Positions 29,160 through 38,838 of a stretch of 64,000 bases of DNA are shown here, in pieces; the stretch's first letter is position 1, and each line of letters opens with the position of its first letter. This DNA comes from an uncultured SAR86 cluster bacterium (lineage in GTDB: Bacteria > Pseudomonadota > Gammaproteobacteria > Magnimaribacterales > D2472), in contig CACECP010000004.1 of the NCBI GenBank assembly GCA_902558095.1, positions 28,874 through 92,873 on the forward strand, written 5' to 3'. A program made the translations under genes and the position numbers. The notes under the pieces were generated by a model. That model did no database searches. It worked only from the letters and a program-made list of their open reading frames with translations, and was not told the DNA's origin.

Positions 29160-29681
29160 ATGACAAACACAGTTAAAAAAATAAATATGTTAGATGCAGT
29201 AAAGTTATATTTTATAAATTATTTTAACTTCACTAGCAGAGCTAGCAGAAGTGAGTACTGGTGGGCATATCTGGCATATGTGATCGTAGCAGTTGTCATT
29301 ATGATTGCAGAAGGTCTTGCAATGGGGTTCGACTATGCTGGGTCTGGAGTTGCTTCAAACTTATTTACCTTTGCTACTTTGATTGGATGGCTCTCCTTAA
29401 ATGCTAGAAGACTTCAAGATAGGGGGCATACAGGGTGGTGGCAATTGGCTTATTTGATTCCAATAATACCTTTGTTATATTTCGTAATGCTATATGCTGT
29501 TACTGAAAATGAATCGTATATGTTTGCACTTGGCCTAGTATTACTTCTTTGGATTGGAATTCTTATAACATTTATTGTATTTCTTTGCTTACCGCCCAAA
29601 GAGGATGAGAACAAATGGGGTAGAAATCCATTATTGCCAGATACCGGGTTAAACGATCGGATGTCTGATCAATCTCTATAA
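29160..29681 (+). CDS. DUF805 membrane protein (copy 2)
   Basis: YFNFTSRASRSEYWWAY...NARRLQDRGHTGWWQL; paralog of preceding gene. Confidence 0.85.
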   Translation: MTNTVKKINMLDAVKLYFINYFNFTSRASRSEYWWAYLAYVIVAVVIMIAEGLAMGFDYAGSGVASNLFTFATLIGWLSLNARRLQDRGHTGWWQLAYLIPIIPLLYFVMLYAVTENESYMFALGLVLLLWIGILITFIVFLCLPPKEDENKWGRNPLLPDTGLNDRMSDQSL

Positions 29682-31013
29682 GATAAGATCTGGAAAGGTA
29701 ATCACTAAGAGAAGAATAAAAAGCTGAATAACTATAAATGGCACAACACCTTTATAGATATCAGCTGTCTTGATGCTTTCACTAGCAACCCCTCTTAAAT
29801 AAAACAAGGAGAATCCAAAAGGCGGAGTTAAAAACGAAGTCTGAAGAATTATTGCAAATAAAATTGCAAGCCATACAGGGTCTAATCCCATCATTAATAA
29901 AGGCGGTGCGACCAAAGGGACTATCACATAGCAGATTTCTATAAAGTCCAAGATAAATCCAAGTAAGAATATTATTAATAATACAAAAAATAGAGCGGTA
30001 TATGATCCACCTGGAAGAGCGCTAAAAAGAAGATCTATCAAAGCATCTCCTCCAATACCTCTAAATATTAATGAAAAGATTGATGCTCCAATAAGGATGG
30101 CAAAGATCATAGTAGATATAACAGCAGTTTTTTCTGAGGTTTCTTTTAAAAATTTAAAATTTATTTTTCCATTTACAGCGGCAATCATAAGAGCGCCAAA
30201 AGCTCCAATAGCAGAAGCTTCTGTAGGGGTTGCAATTCCAGCAAATATAGATCCAAGAACAAGAAAAATTAATAGCACTGGAAGAGCAAGAGTTTTTAAT
30301 AATTCAGTTTTCTTAATAGAGCCTTTCTTTGAATAATCCTTGAGGTTTAGATTTTTATGATTTTTATAAACCGTATAAATGAGATAACCAAGGCATATCA
30401 TTATTCCTGGAATTATTGCACCTATAAAAAGGTCTCCTACTGTGACAGTTTGTTGAGAAAAAATATTCATATCATTTTGAGCTCTTTGATAGGCATTTGA
30501 CATAACATCACCAAGAAGAACTAAGGCAATCGAAGGAGGTATTATTTGTCCAAGAGTTCCTGTGGAAGCCACAAGACCAGATGAAAAACTCTTTTCGTAT
30601 CCTTGATTAATTAATAATGGCAAAGACATAAGACCCATAGTCACAACTGTAGCACCTACAATACCAGTACTCGCAGCAAGCAATGCTCCAACAAAAATTA
30701 TTGATATGGATAAACCACCTTTTGTATTTCTAAATGCTGCCGCCATGTTTTCTAGCATTTTTGCTGCAATACCTGACTTTTCAAGAATAGTTCCCATGAA
30801 GATAAATAGCGGAACTGCAAGCAAGGTGACATTATTCATTATTCCAAAAACTCTCAATGGAATACTTTTAAAAATTGTTGGATCAAATACTCCAAAAGGA
30901 ATGCATATTAAAGCAAAGAGTATTGATATTCCGGCAAGTGTAAAAGCTACCGGATAGCCAATCAACAAAGCACAACATATTAGTATAAGCAGAAGAAGGG
31001 GGATTAATTCCAT
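29676..31013 (-). CDS. TRAP transporter large permease (DctM-like)
   Basis: VPLFIFMGTILEKSGIAAKML, TLGQIIPPSIALVLLGD, multiple TM. Confidence 0.9.
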   Translation of the reverse strand: MELIPLLLLILICCALLIGYPVAFTLAGISILFALICIPFGVFDPTIFKSIPLRVFGIMNNVTLLAVPLFIFMGTILEKSGIAAKMLENMAAAFRNTKGGLSISIIFVGALLAASTGIVGATVVTMGLMSLPLLINQGYEKSFSSGLVASTGTLGQIIPPSIALVLLGDVMSNAYQRAQNDMNIFSQQTVTVGDLFIGAIIPGIMICLGYLIYTVYKNHKNLNLKDYSKKGSIKKTELLKTLALPVLLIFLVLGSIFAGIATPTEASAIGAFGALMIAAVNGKINFKFLKETSEKTAVISTMIFAILIGASIFSLIFRGIGGDALIDLLFSALPGGSYTALFFVLLIIFLLGFILDFIEICYVIVPLVAPPLLMMGLDPVWLAILFAIILQTSFLTPPFGFSLFYLRGVASESIKTADIYKGVVPFIVIQLFILLLVITFPDLIL

Positions 31014-31492
31014 TTGTTTTTAATAGACTGATAAATTAGGGTTAATAAGAGCGTTATTGGAAATAATATAATTAAAGTTTTTTGAATATATACAAAACCA
31101 AGACCGCCTGCCTCGGTAGAGACTTCTTTAATTCTCCAAGCCATACTGATTAGATCAAGAGAAAAATACCCAATTACAAAACAAAGAGGCAGCAAGAAAA
31201 TAAGACTAAAAAAAAGATTAACTTTCTTTTTATATTTTTTTGAAGATTCCCTATAAAAAATATCAACTCTTACATGTTCATCCTTATATTGAACATAGCC
31301 AGCACATCCTAAAAAAACAAAGGCGTGAATATACATCACCAATTCTTGTAGGCCTGTTAATCCAATTCCCAATAAATATCTTGCTACTATTATTAGTATC
31401 ATGAATATTGTCATTAAGGGAATCATCAATGATATGAATTTTCCTAAAAGATTTATTGTTTTTTCCATATTTGTTATTGAATATCTATTCAT
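31004..31492 (-). CDS. TRAP transporter small permease (DctQ-like)
   Basis: Four-TM small protein, YKDEHVRVDIFY motif; overlaps the DctM-like gene. Confidence 0.85.
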   Translation of the reverse strand: MNRYSITNMEKTINLLGKFISLMIPLMTIFMILIIVARYLLGIGLTGLQELVMYIHAFVFLGCAGYVQYKDEHVRVDIFYRESSKKYKKKVNLFFSLIFLLPLCFVIGYFSLDLISMAWRIKEVSTEAGGLGFVYIQKTLIILFPITLLLTLIYQSIKNKWN

Positions 31493-31512
31493 GTATTCGT
31501 TAAAATACTCAC

Positions 31513-32283
31513 ATGATTATAGTACTTTCTCCAGCAAAAACACTTGATTATGAGTTTGAAACTAACGGCAAGTATTCTGTTCCAGCTTTCTTGGGTCAAT
31601 CTACTAAGTTGATTGGTCAACTTAAGAAAAAAGAACCTAAAGATATTGCTTCTCTAATGGGCCTTAGCGACAAGCTCGCCACATTAAATTATGATAGATA
31701 TCAATCTTGGACTGCTTCAAAAAAAATTTCTAGTGATTCAAAGCCATCTATGCTTGTTTTTAAAGGCGACGTCTATCAAGGACTTCAAGCAGAAGACTTA
31801 ACAGACAAGGATATGGATTTTGCTCAAAAGCATGTAAGAATTTTATCTGGATTATATGGAATTTTACGACCATTAGACTTAATGAAACCATACAGACTCG
31901 AAATGGGAACAAAACTAGAAACTGGACAAGGTAAAAATTTATATGAATTTTGGGGAAATAAAGTCCAGAAAAATGTCTTAGAAGAATTAAAAAAACAAAA
32001 ATCTGATCTTATAATTAATTTAGCATCAAAAGAATACTTCACAGTTTTAGGCAAGCTGTCTGATGAAATAAATGTGGTTTCTCCATCTTTCAAAGATTAC
32101 AAAAATGGCAAATATAAGATTATTAGCTTTTATGCAAAAAAGGCTAGGGGACTTATGGCCAGATGGATAATTAAAAACAAAGTAAAAGACTTTGAAGAAC
32201 TTATGAAATTTAATTTAGATGGTTATAAGTATTCAAAAGCCGAATCTACAGCAACAACACCAGTCTTTCTAAGAAAACTTTAA
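31513..32283 (+). CDS. yaaA: Peroxide stress protein YaaA
   Basis: MIIVLSPAKTLDYE, FKGDVYQGL, RILSGLYGILRPLDLMKPYRLEMGT. Confidence 0.95.
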   Translation: MIIVLSPAKTLDYEFETNGKYSVPAFLGQSTKLIGQLKKKEPKDIASLMGLSDKLATLNYDRYQSWTASKKISSDSKPSMLVFKGDVYQGLQAEDLTDKDMDFAQKHVRILSGLYGILRPLDLMKPYRLEMGTKLETGQGKNLYEFWGNKVQKNVLEELKKQKSDLIINLASKEYFTVLGKLSDEINVVSPSFKDYKNGKYKIISFYAKKARGLMARWIIKNKVKDFEELMKFNLDGYKYSKAESTATTPVFLRKL

Positions 32284-33146
32284 GAATCTGTTTCGTTGAA
32301 TTTCTTTACATCAACAAGATCATTAAATGATGCATCTCTTTTTTCTATATTAGCAGTCATTGCTTCAGTCATGTCTTTTTGACTTAACATGGCTCCGCTC
32401 CATAAAGCATTATATTCTAGGCTTTCGCTAACAGAGTGATCTCTTGAATAGTTCATGACCGCCTTTAGCCCATATATTGCAACTGGTGATTTAGATGCTA
32501 TTTCTTTAGCAAGACTATTTGCAGCTTTAAGCATATCTTCCTGAGATTTATAGGTATCACTTACAAGCCCAGTTTCTTTTGCTTCTCCTGCATACATTCT
32601 TCTTCCTGTATATGCCATTTCTCGCATTTTAGAATCTGGGATAATTTTAGGAAGTCTTTGCAATGTTCCAACATCAGCAGCCATACCAATATTGATTTCT
32701 TGTATACAGAAAAATGCATCGTCTGAAGCTAATCTAATATCACAAGCAGTAACAAGGTCCACAGCTCCTCCAATACATCCGCCATGAATTGCAGCAATAA
32801 CAGGCACCCTTATTTTTTCTAAAGTACTAATATATTCTTGAAGTTCTTTGGCAACTCTGTATACAGCTTCACCTATTCTAGCGTGATCAGGTTTTTTATC
32901 ATCTGGAATATTATCAACACCATTGGAAAAAGCATTTAAATCCATACCAGCGCAAAAATGCTTTCCTGTTGATGACATAACGACCACTCTGACTTCTGAA
33001 TCTCTATTGATTTCCTCTAATACATCGCCAAGTTCAACCCAAAAATCCCTGGACATAGTATTGAGTTCATTTGGTCGTGATAAAACAAGATTTGCTATAT
33101 GATTTTCAATATCAATTTGAAAGCATTTGTATTTATTTTTGCTCAT
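32280..33146 (-). CDS. Crotonase/enoyl-CoA hydratase family protein
   Basis: GKHFCAGMDLNAF, AAIHGGCIGGAVDLVTACDIRLA. Confidence 0.9.
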   Translation of the reverse strand: MSKNKYKCFQIDIENHIANLVLSRPNELNTMSRDFWVELGDVLEEINRDSEVRVVVMSSTGKHFCAGMDLNAFSNGVDNIPDDKKPDHARIGEAVYRVAKELQEYISTLEKIRVPVIAAIHGGCIGGAVDLVTACDIRLASDDAFFCIQEINIGMAADVGTLQRLPKIIPDSKMREMAYTGRRMYAGEAKETGLVSDTYKSQEDMLKAANSLAKEIASKSPVAIYGLKAVMNYSRDHSVSESLEYNALWSGAMLSQKDMTEAMTANIEKRDASFNDLVDVKKFNETDS

Positions 33147-33304
33147 TATTTACTTGCCATTTCAATTGATTCGCTAACTATCGTTCGCATTTTTTCAACA
33201 TGTTCAAATGTCTTATGATGAGATAAGACAACTTTTCTGTCTTTGCTTAATAAAACCAACATTTTCTTTAACTGCTCTAAATTTTCTAATATTTTATTAT
33301 CCAT
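33146..33304 (-). CDS. Small coupled protein (52 aa), unknown
   Basis: Translated by eye: MDNKILENLEQLKKMLVLLSKDRKVVLSHHKTFEHVEKMRTIVSESIEMASK; stop overlaps the start of the crotonase (TAATG). Confidence 0.5.
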   Translation of the reverse strand: MDNKILENLEQLKKMLVLLSKDRKVVLSHHKTFEHVEKMRTIVSESIEMASK

Positions 33305-33359
33305 AAATATAATTTTCTAACTAAATTGTAATGAATAAGCATTATAATGCTCTTGAGCT

Positions 33360-34184
33360 ATGAAATCACTAAGTCGCATTTTTTTAATAATTTTAACTAC
33401 AAGTAGCAGCTATTCTTTTTCTTCTGAAAAAGATAAATCTTTTCAAGAACAATCAATTCTATCAGTGTTATATGTCCAAACTTCAACAGAGTTTGCAGCA
33501 AATAACCTGCAAACATATTTAAATGCTACCGAGGCACTTGATAGGGCTTTAGAGGATAGCTCGTGGTCTGCAGCTCTTGAACAAAAAGAAAATTTTAGAG
33601 ACAAACCCCCAGCAATAATTATTGATATAGATGAAACAGTTTTGGATAATTCACCATTTCAATCTAGAACAATACTCTCAGGCCTTTCGTATCCAAATGG
33701 ATGGTCAGAATGGGTAAATGAATCAAAAGCAAATGCTGTTGAGGGCGTATATGATTTTCTTCATTATGCAAATGACAAAGAGGTAGAAATTTATTATCTC
33801 ACCAATAGACTTGAATCATTTAGAGACCCAACTATCAAAAACTTAATTAATCTAGGGCTACCTTTTAAAAACGAAAATATGTTGTTGATGAGAAAAGAAC
33901 AAAACTCTCGTGATAAGACTGAAAGAAGGAAGCTAGTTGCTGACAAAAATAGGGTAGTTTTGATAATTGGGGATCAACTAACAGATTTTATTTCTACTAA
34001 AGAAGCTTATGTTTTTCATACTGACAGAAAAAAGCTTGCAAAAAAGTATTCAGATATGTGGGGATCGAAATGGTTTATGATAACCAATCCAACGTATGGA
34101 AGATGGGAGCTTTCTATATATGAAGATATGCCTGAATCTGAAGAGGAAGCCTCTGAAATCAGAAAGAAAACACTTCAACCTTAA
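33360..34184 (+). CDS. HAD-family acid phosphatase, lipoprotein e(P4)-like
   Basis: SVLYVQTSTEFAANNLQTY, AIIIDIDETVLDNSPFQ, YLTNR, GDQLTDF. Confidence 0.9.
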   Translation: MKSLSRIFLIILTTSSSYSFSSEKDKSFQEQSILSVLYVQTSTEFAANNLQTYLNATEALDRALEDSSWSAALEQKENFRDKPPAIIIDIDETVLDNSPFQSRTILSGLSYPNGWSEWVNESKANAVEGVYDFLHYANDKEVEIYYLTNRLESFRDPTIKNLINLGLPFKNENMLLMRKEQNSRDKTERRKLVADKNRVVLIIGDQLTDFISTKEAYVFHTDRKKLAKKYSDMWGSKWFMITNPTYGRWELSIYEDMPESEEEASEIRKKTLQP

Positions 34185-34186
34185 AT

Positions 34187-35002
34187 ATGGTTGATAAAAA
34201 TTTTATTAATAAGCATTTAAAAGCTTTAAAAGACTGTGTAAAAAATGCTTCGTACGAAATTATGGAGATTTATCAAGGTGAAAGATTTTATCAAGAAGAA
34301 AAATTGGATGGCTCCCCACTCACTTTAGCAGACACTAGATCAAATGAAGTAATTTTGAACGCATTAAAAGAAATATCATCAGAGATACCAATAATTTCAG
34401 AGGAAACCTTTAATGAAAAACATCTATGCAGCTTAAGTGAGACATATTGGTTGGTTGATCCCCTAGATGGAACAAAAGAATTCATTAACAAGACAGACGA
34501 ATTTACTGTGAATATAGCCTTAATTAAAAATAAAAAGGTTGTTTTTGGAATCGTCGCTGCTCCGGTATCAGGCAGAACCTGGATTGGGTCAGTTTTTGAT
34601 AATAATTATTATGACGAAAACAATGTCAATAGAAAAATTAGGATAGTAATGAGCAAAAGTCATAAAAGTGAAAATGATAAAGCCTTTCTTCAGTTTCTTA
34701 ACAATAAAGGATATACCTTTGAGGTCGTAGAAAAGGGTAGTTCACTGAAGCTATGTACCTTGGCGGATAATGATGCAGATATTTATCCAAGGTTTGGACC
34801 AACATCAGAATGGGATATAGCAGCAGCACATGCTGTTTTGTCTAGTCATGGAGGAAGCGTAATTAAAATTAATGATAATGAAGAATTAGATTATGCCAAA
34901 GAGTCTTCTATACTTAATCCTTATTTTATTGCATTTAGAAATAATGCACTAAAGAATGAATTTTTGCCTGTTTTAGGAGATTTTTTTAAAAAATTGGTAT
35001 AA
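34187..35002 (+). CDS. cysQ: 3'(2'),5'-bisphosphate nucleotidase
   Basis: SEET...YWLVDPLDGTKEFI, PTSEWDIAAAHAVL. Confidence 0.85.
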   Translation: MVDKNFINKHLKALKDCVKNASYEIMEIYQGERFYQEEKLDGSPLTLADTRSNEVILNALKEISSEIPIISEETFNEKHLCSLSETYWLVDPLDGTKEFINKTDEFTVNIALIKNKKVVFGIVAAPVSGRTWIGSVFDNNYYDENNVNRKIRIVMSKSHKSENDKAFLQFLNNKGYTFEVVEKGSSLKLCTLADNDADIYPRFGPTSEWDIAAAHAVLSSHGGSVIKINDNEELDYAKESSILNPYFIAFRNNALKNEFLPVLGDFFKKLV

Positions 35003-35015
35003 TTTTCTATTAAAC

Positions 35016-35040
35016 ATAATTAATTGATATAATTAATTAT
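35016..35040. promoter_or_regulatory. Perfect inverted repeat ATAATTAATT-GATAT-AATTAATTAT overlapping a TATAAT box, upstream of rpoH
   Basis: Direct reading; 10-bp arms, 5-nt spacer, 16 nt before the rpoH ATG; TATAAT at 35028-35033. Confidence 0.4.
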
Positions 35041-35056
35041 AAATTTTATATATAAC

Positions 35057-35917
35057 ATGGGCACACAATTACAACCATCTCAGATTAATAGTCCTGGCAA
35101 GGATATAGAATCCTATCTATCTTCTGTACATGCTATTCCTATTCTTACAAAAGAACAGGAACAAGAGCTTGCTATAAGGCTTTATGAAGAAGACGATCTA
35201 GATGCTGCAAGACAGCTGGTTATACATCACCTGAGATTTGTCGTTCATATTGCTAGATCTTATCAAGGATATGGATTGCCATTAGGTGACATTGTTCAAG
35301 AAGGCAATGTAGGTTTAATGAAAGCCGTCGATAAATACGATCCACACAGAGGCGTTAAATTAGTTTCGTTTGCAGTTCATTGGATAAAAGCTGAGATTCA
35401 TGAATATATTCTTCGAAATTGGAGACAGGTTAAGATTGCAACAACAAAAGCACAAAGAAAACTTTTCTTTAATTTAAGAAGCAAGAAAAAGTCTCTAGAT
35501 TGGCTTACAAAAGACGAGGCAGAAAAAATTGCTGAAGACTTAAATGTTGATGTTAAAGATGTTTTGCATATGGAAAATAGACTTTCTTCTAATGATTCCT
35601 CTTTTGATGCTCCAGTTTCCACCGGAGATGATGATGAAATGATGTCTCCTTCTCAATATTTAGAAGATAAAAGATATGATCCTGAGCTTATAGTCGCAAA
35701 TGAGCAAGCTGCTGATATAAATAGCCAAGATTTAACTGAGGCTCTAAAAGTTCTAGATGACAGAAGCAAGGATATTCTTCAAAGAAGATATTTAGCTGAT
35801 ACAAAAGCAACTCTTCACGATCTTGCTGATGAATATGATGTATCGGCAGAAAGAATTAGACAGATTGAAAGCAGCGCTCTTAAAAAATTGAAATCTGCAA
35901 TGGTGGACTTTGCATAA
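35057..35917 (+). CDS. rpoH: RNA polymerase sigma-32 factor
   Basis: GYGLPLGDIVQEGNVGLMKAVDKYDPHRGVKLVSFAVHWIKAEIHEYILRNWR and region 4 HTH. Confidence 0.95.
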   Translation: MGTQLQPSQINSPGKDIESYLSSVHAIPILTKEQEQELAIRLYEEDDLDAARQLVIHHLRFVVHIARSYQGYGLPLGDIVQEGNVGLMKAVDKYDPHRGVKLVSFAVHWIKAEIHEYILRNWRQVKIATTKAQRKLFFNLRSKKKSLDWLTKDEAEKIAEDLNVDVKDVLHMENRLSSNDSSFDAPVSTGDDDEMMSPSQYLEDKRYDPELIVANEQAADINSQDLTEALKVLDDRSKDILQRRYLADTKATLHDLADEYDVSAERIRQIESSALKKLKSAMVDFA

Positions 35918-35932
35918 AATCAGTCATTTTTA

Positions 35933-36580
35933 ATGCGTCTTGATTTTTTACCTTCTTTTGTTAAAAGAAAAGGCCGAATAACAAAAAACCAAGAAGAGAA
36001 TCTTAAATTTTTATCTGATCTTTCCATAAAAAATTTAAAACAAATACGAGAGGAAGCATCAAATTTCTCTTATTGTTGTTTAGAGATTGGTTTTGGCAAT
36101 GCAGAGCATCTCAAGTTTCAGGCATTAAAAAATTCAGACATTTTATTTATTGGATCAGAGGTGTATATGTCTGGAATTGGAACGCTTATAGGGGCCATAA
36201 AAAAACATAATATTGATAACATAAGAATTTTCCCAGATGACATTAGAATCTTGCTAGATGATGAGGGCGGAAATATTTTTGACGCAGTAAAAATTTTATG
36301 TCCTGATCCATGGCCAAAAGAGAGACACCATAAAAGGAGATTAATAAATAATTATTTTTTGAGATTACTACACAAATCTATGAAAGATAAAGGAAATTTA
36401 TATATATCAACTGATTGGGAAAACTATGCAGAAAGCATTAAAAAATTATTAAACGATAGTACTTGTTTTGTTAGATCTGAGAAGTTCTTTTTAAAAAAAG
36501 AACATTTCACAAAGTTTGAGCAAAGAGGCCTAGATGATGGAAGAAATATTTTTGAATTTAATTATCAAACAATAGATTAA
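35933..36580 (+). CDS. trmB: tRNA (guanine-N7-)-methyltransferase
   Basis: CCLEIGFGNAEH, DPWPKERHHKRRLI. Confidence 0.9.
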   Translation: MRLDFLPSFVKRKGRITKNQEENLKFLSDLSIKNLKQIREEASNFSYCCLEIGFGNAEHLKFQALKNSDILFIGSEVYMSGIGTLIGAIKKHNIDNIRIFPDDIRILLDDEGGNIFDAVKILCPDPWPKERHHKRRLINNYFLRLLHKSMKDKGNLYISTDWENYAESIKKLLNDSTCFVRSEKFFLKKEHFTKFEQRGLDDGRNIFEFNYQTID

Positions 36581-37221
36581 TAGTTATTAAATATTTCTAA
36601 AAATTTTGCTGTGGCGATGGCTCTATGGCTAATACTGTTTTTAATATCTGGTTCTATTGAGGCCATCGAACAGTCAAAATCATTAGGATAGAAAATTTTA
36701 TCGTATCCAAAACCTCCACTACCTGAACTATTAACAGATATATAACCATGAATTTCTCCCTGAGTAATTAAAGGCATTGGATCATCTAAACTTTTTATAC
36801 CTACTAAGATACATACATAATATGCTTCTAAACTTTCTAAACCAAGTTCGTATAATTTGTTAATTATTTTATTTCTATTATCTTTATCGCTTGCATTGAT
36901 TCCTGCATATCTTGCAGAGTAGATGCCTGGTTCATAATTTAATTTTGGAATCACAAGACCAGAATCATCTGCAATGGTGTACTTCCCAGATTTTAGAGCA
37001 CCATGTTTTGCCTTAATGAGAGCGTTTTCAAAGAAAGAACTTCCATCTTCAACTGCATCTTCAATATGAAGATCTTTTAAGGAATATAACTTATGATTTT
37101 TGAATAATTTATTAAATTCTTTAATTTTGCCTTGATTAGAAGTAGCTATTAAAATTTCCTTATTTTTTTTCAAGTAGATATACCCCTTCAACCGCAACCA
37201 GATTCGAACTGATTCCTGCAA
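36577..37221 (-). CDS. rdgB: RdgB/HAM1 non-canonical purine NTP pyrophosphatase (start probably TTG near 37173)
   Basis: ILIATSNQGKIKEF, IADDSGLVIPKL, GSGGFGYDKIFYP. Confidence 0.9.
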   Translation of the reverse strand: MQESVRIWLRLKGYIYLKKNKEILIATSNQGKIKEFNKLFKNHKLYSLKDLHIEDAVEDGSSFFENALIKAKHGALKSGKYTIADDSGLVIPKLNYEPGIYSARYAGINASDKDNRNKIINKLYELGLESLEAYYVCILVGIKSLDDPMPLITQGEIHGYISVNSSGSGGFGYDKIFYPNDFDCSMASIEPDIKNSISHRAIATAKFLEIFNNY

Positions 37222-37753
37222 TTTTGCTTTTTTTCCCTTTTGAATTAAGGAAAACCTTATCCTTAATTATAATGTTCTCAACTTTACATAAAGCTTCAAA
37301 ATCATTAATTGTGCAAAGGTGAATATTATCTGTTTCATGCCAACTGGAAGGGAGGTCTGGCGTAACTGGCATCTTACCAAAAGCCAGATTCAACCTACAT
37401 TTCCAGTATCCAAGATTCGGAAGAGTAACCACACACCTCTTAGAAAGCTTTAGCATCCTATTTAGCGCAAGGCTTGGTTCTTTCAAACATTGAATAGATC
37501 TTGCCATTATTGAAATATCAAAATTTGATGATTTAAATTCATTAATGCCTTTATCAATATCTTGTTTAATAACGGAAACTCCTTTTGCTATACATTCTTC
37601 AATTTTTCTATCATTGATTTCTACGCCATATCCTAAAATATCCTTTGACTCTGTCAGCTCCTTTAACAAAGATCCATCTCCACAACCAAAATCTATAACC
37701 TTACTTTTTTCTGGCACCCATTCGTTTATAATTTTTGATATTTTCTTACTCAT
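37160..37753 (-). CDS. metW: MetW-like methionine biosynthesis protein
   Basis: VIDFGCGDGSLLKEL, VTLPNLGYWKCRLNL; follows metX. Confidence 0.9.
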   Translation of the reverse strand: MSKKISKIINEWVPEKSKVIDFGCGDGSLLKELTESKDILGYGVEINDRKIEECIAKGVSVIKQDIDKGINEFKSSNFDISIMARSIQCLKEPSLALNRMLKLSKRCVVTLPNLGYWKCRLNLAFGKMPVTPDLPSSWHETDNIHLCTINDFEALCKVENIIIKDKVFLNSKGKKSKIAGISSNLVAVEGVYLLEKK

Positions 37754-38838
37754 TAAGATTCTAAAAATTTCCTTATTATTTTTGCGTAACGTTCATTATG
37801 AAATAGAAAACTGTCGTGCCCGTGTTCACCCTTTAATACAACATAGGATGATTTAATATTATTATTCATTGCAGCAATCTGTATCTCTTTTCCTCTTTCT
37901 GGTGGATACAACCAATCAGAGTAAAAACCGATAATTAATAACTGCGCAGTTACACTATTTAGGGCATCATTAAGCGAAGACAATCCTTCAGCAGCATCAT
38001 ATCCATCCATAGCTTTTGTCATCAAGATGTATGTATTAGCATCAAAGATTTCTGAAAATTTTTTGCCTTTGTACTGTAAATAGTTTTCAACTTCAAAATC
38101 TACACCTTGATTAACCTTGGTATCATTATCTTGAAATTTTCTTCCAAATCTAGAATCCATATGCTCTTCTGACAGGTATGTAATATGACCCAACATTCTT
38201 GCAGTTTTTATTCCATTTTTTGGTATAACCCCATGATCAATATAATTACCATTGTGGAAGTTTTGATCTTTTCTTATTGATTCACGCGCAACCTCATTCA
38301 TAGCAATATTTTGGGTGCTTGATTTAGCAGCTGCTGCAAAAATACCAGCTTTCTTAATCTTATCTGGGTAGGCAATTGACCACTGAAGGGCTTGCATTCC
38401 ACCTAAACTTCCGCCGAGAACCATATGCCAGTATGGAATGTTTAACTTATCCATCAACATTTTTTGAGAGGCTACCCAATCATAAACACTTACTTGTGGG
38501 AAACCACTTCCGTAGACTTTATTTGTTTTGGGGTTAATACTTATTGGGCCTGAAGAGCCTGAACAACCTCCTAAATTATTGCAGCAAACAACGAAATAAT
38601 CATTGGTATTAATCGCCTTGTCTGGGCCTATAATTTGATTCCACCAACCGGTAACATCATCTTTTTTTCCTGCAGCAATATGATTTCCAGAAAAAGCATG
38701 ACAAACCAAAACAGCATTTGTTTTAAGCTCATTCAATTCACCATAAGTCTCTACCATCAAATCAAACGAATCTAATTTATCTCCTGACTTAAGAACAATA
38801 CCTTCAGGAAAAGAAATTAGTTTAGTTTCTATTTTCAT
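37753..38838 (-). CDS. metX: Homoserine O-acyltransferase
   Basis: VVCCNNLGGCSGSSGP, HMVLGGSLGGMQALQWS. Confidence 0.9.
   Translation of the reverse strand: MKIETKLISFPEGIVLKSGDKLDSFDLMVETYGELNELKTNAVLVCHAFSGNHIAAGKKDDVTGWWNQIIGPDKAINTNDYFVVCCNNLGGCSGSSGPISINPKTNKVYGSGFPQVSVYDWVASQKMLMDKLNIPYWHMVLGGSLGGMQALQWSIAYPDKIKKAGIFAAAAKSSTQNIAMNEVARESIRKDQNFHNGNYIDHGVIPKNGIKTARMLGHITYLSEEHMDSRFGRKFQDNDTKVNQGVDFEVENYLQYKGKKFSEIFDANTYILMTKAMDGYDAAEGLSSLNDALNSVTAQLLIIGFYSDWLYPPERGKEIQIAAMNNNIKSSYVVLKGEHGHDSFLFHNERYAKIIRKFLES

Noticed and set aside
28564-29681. DUF805 pair as a single gene broken by a frameshift
   Set aside because: Each ORF contains a complete N-terminus and C-terminus of the family, so they are tandem paralogs rather than a split gene.
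31824-32093. 89-aa minus-strand ORF inside yaaA
   Set aside because: Wholly antisense to a clearly conserved gene; no motif.
33338-33351. Perfect palindrome AGCATTATAATGCT upstream of the e(P4)-like phosphatase
   Set aside because: Centred on a plain TATAAT box; short and likely just a promoter -10 in AT-rich DNA.
37545-37856. 103-aa plus-strand ORF across the metX/metW junction
   Set aside because: Antisense to two recognised genes; no motif or plausible signal.
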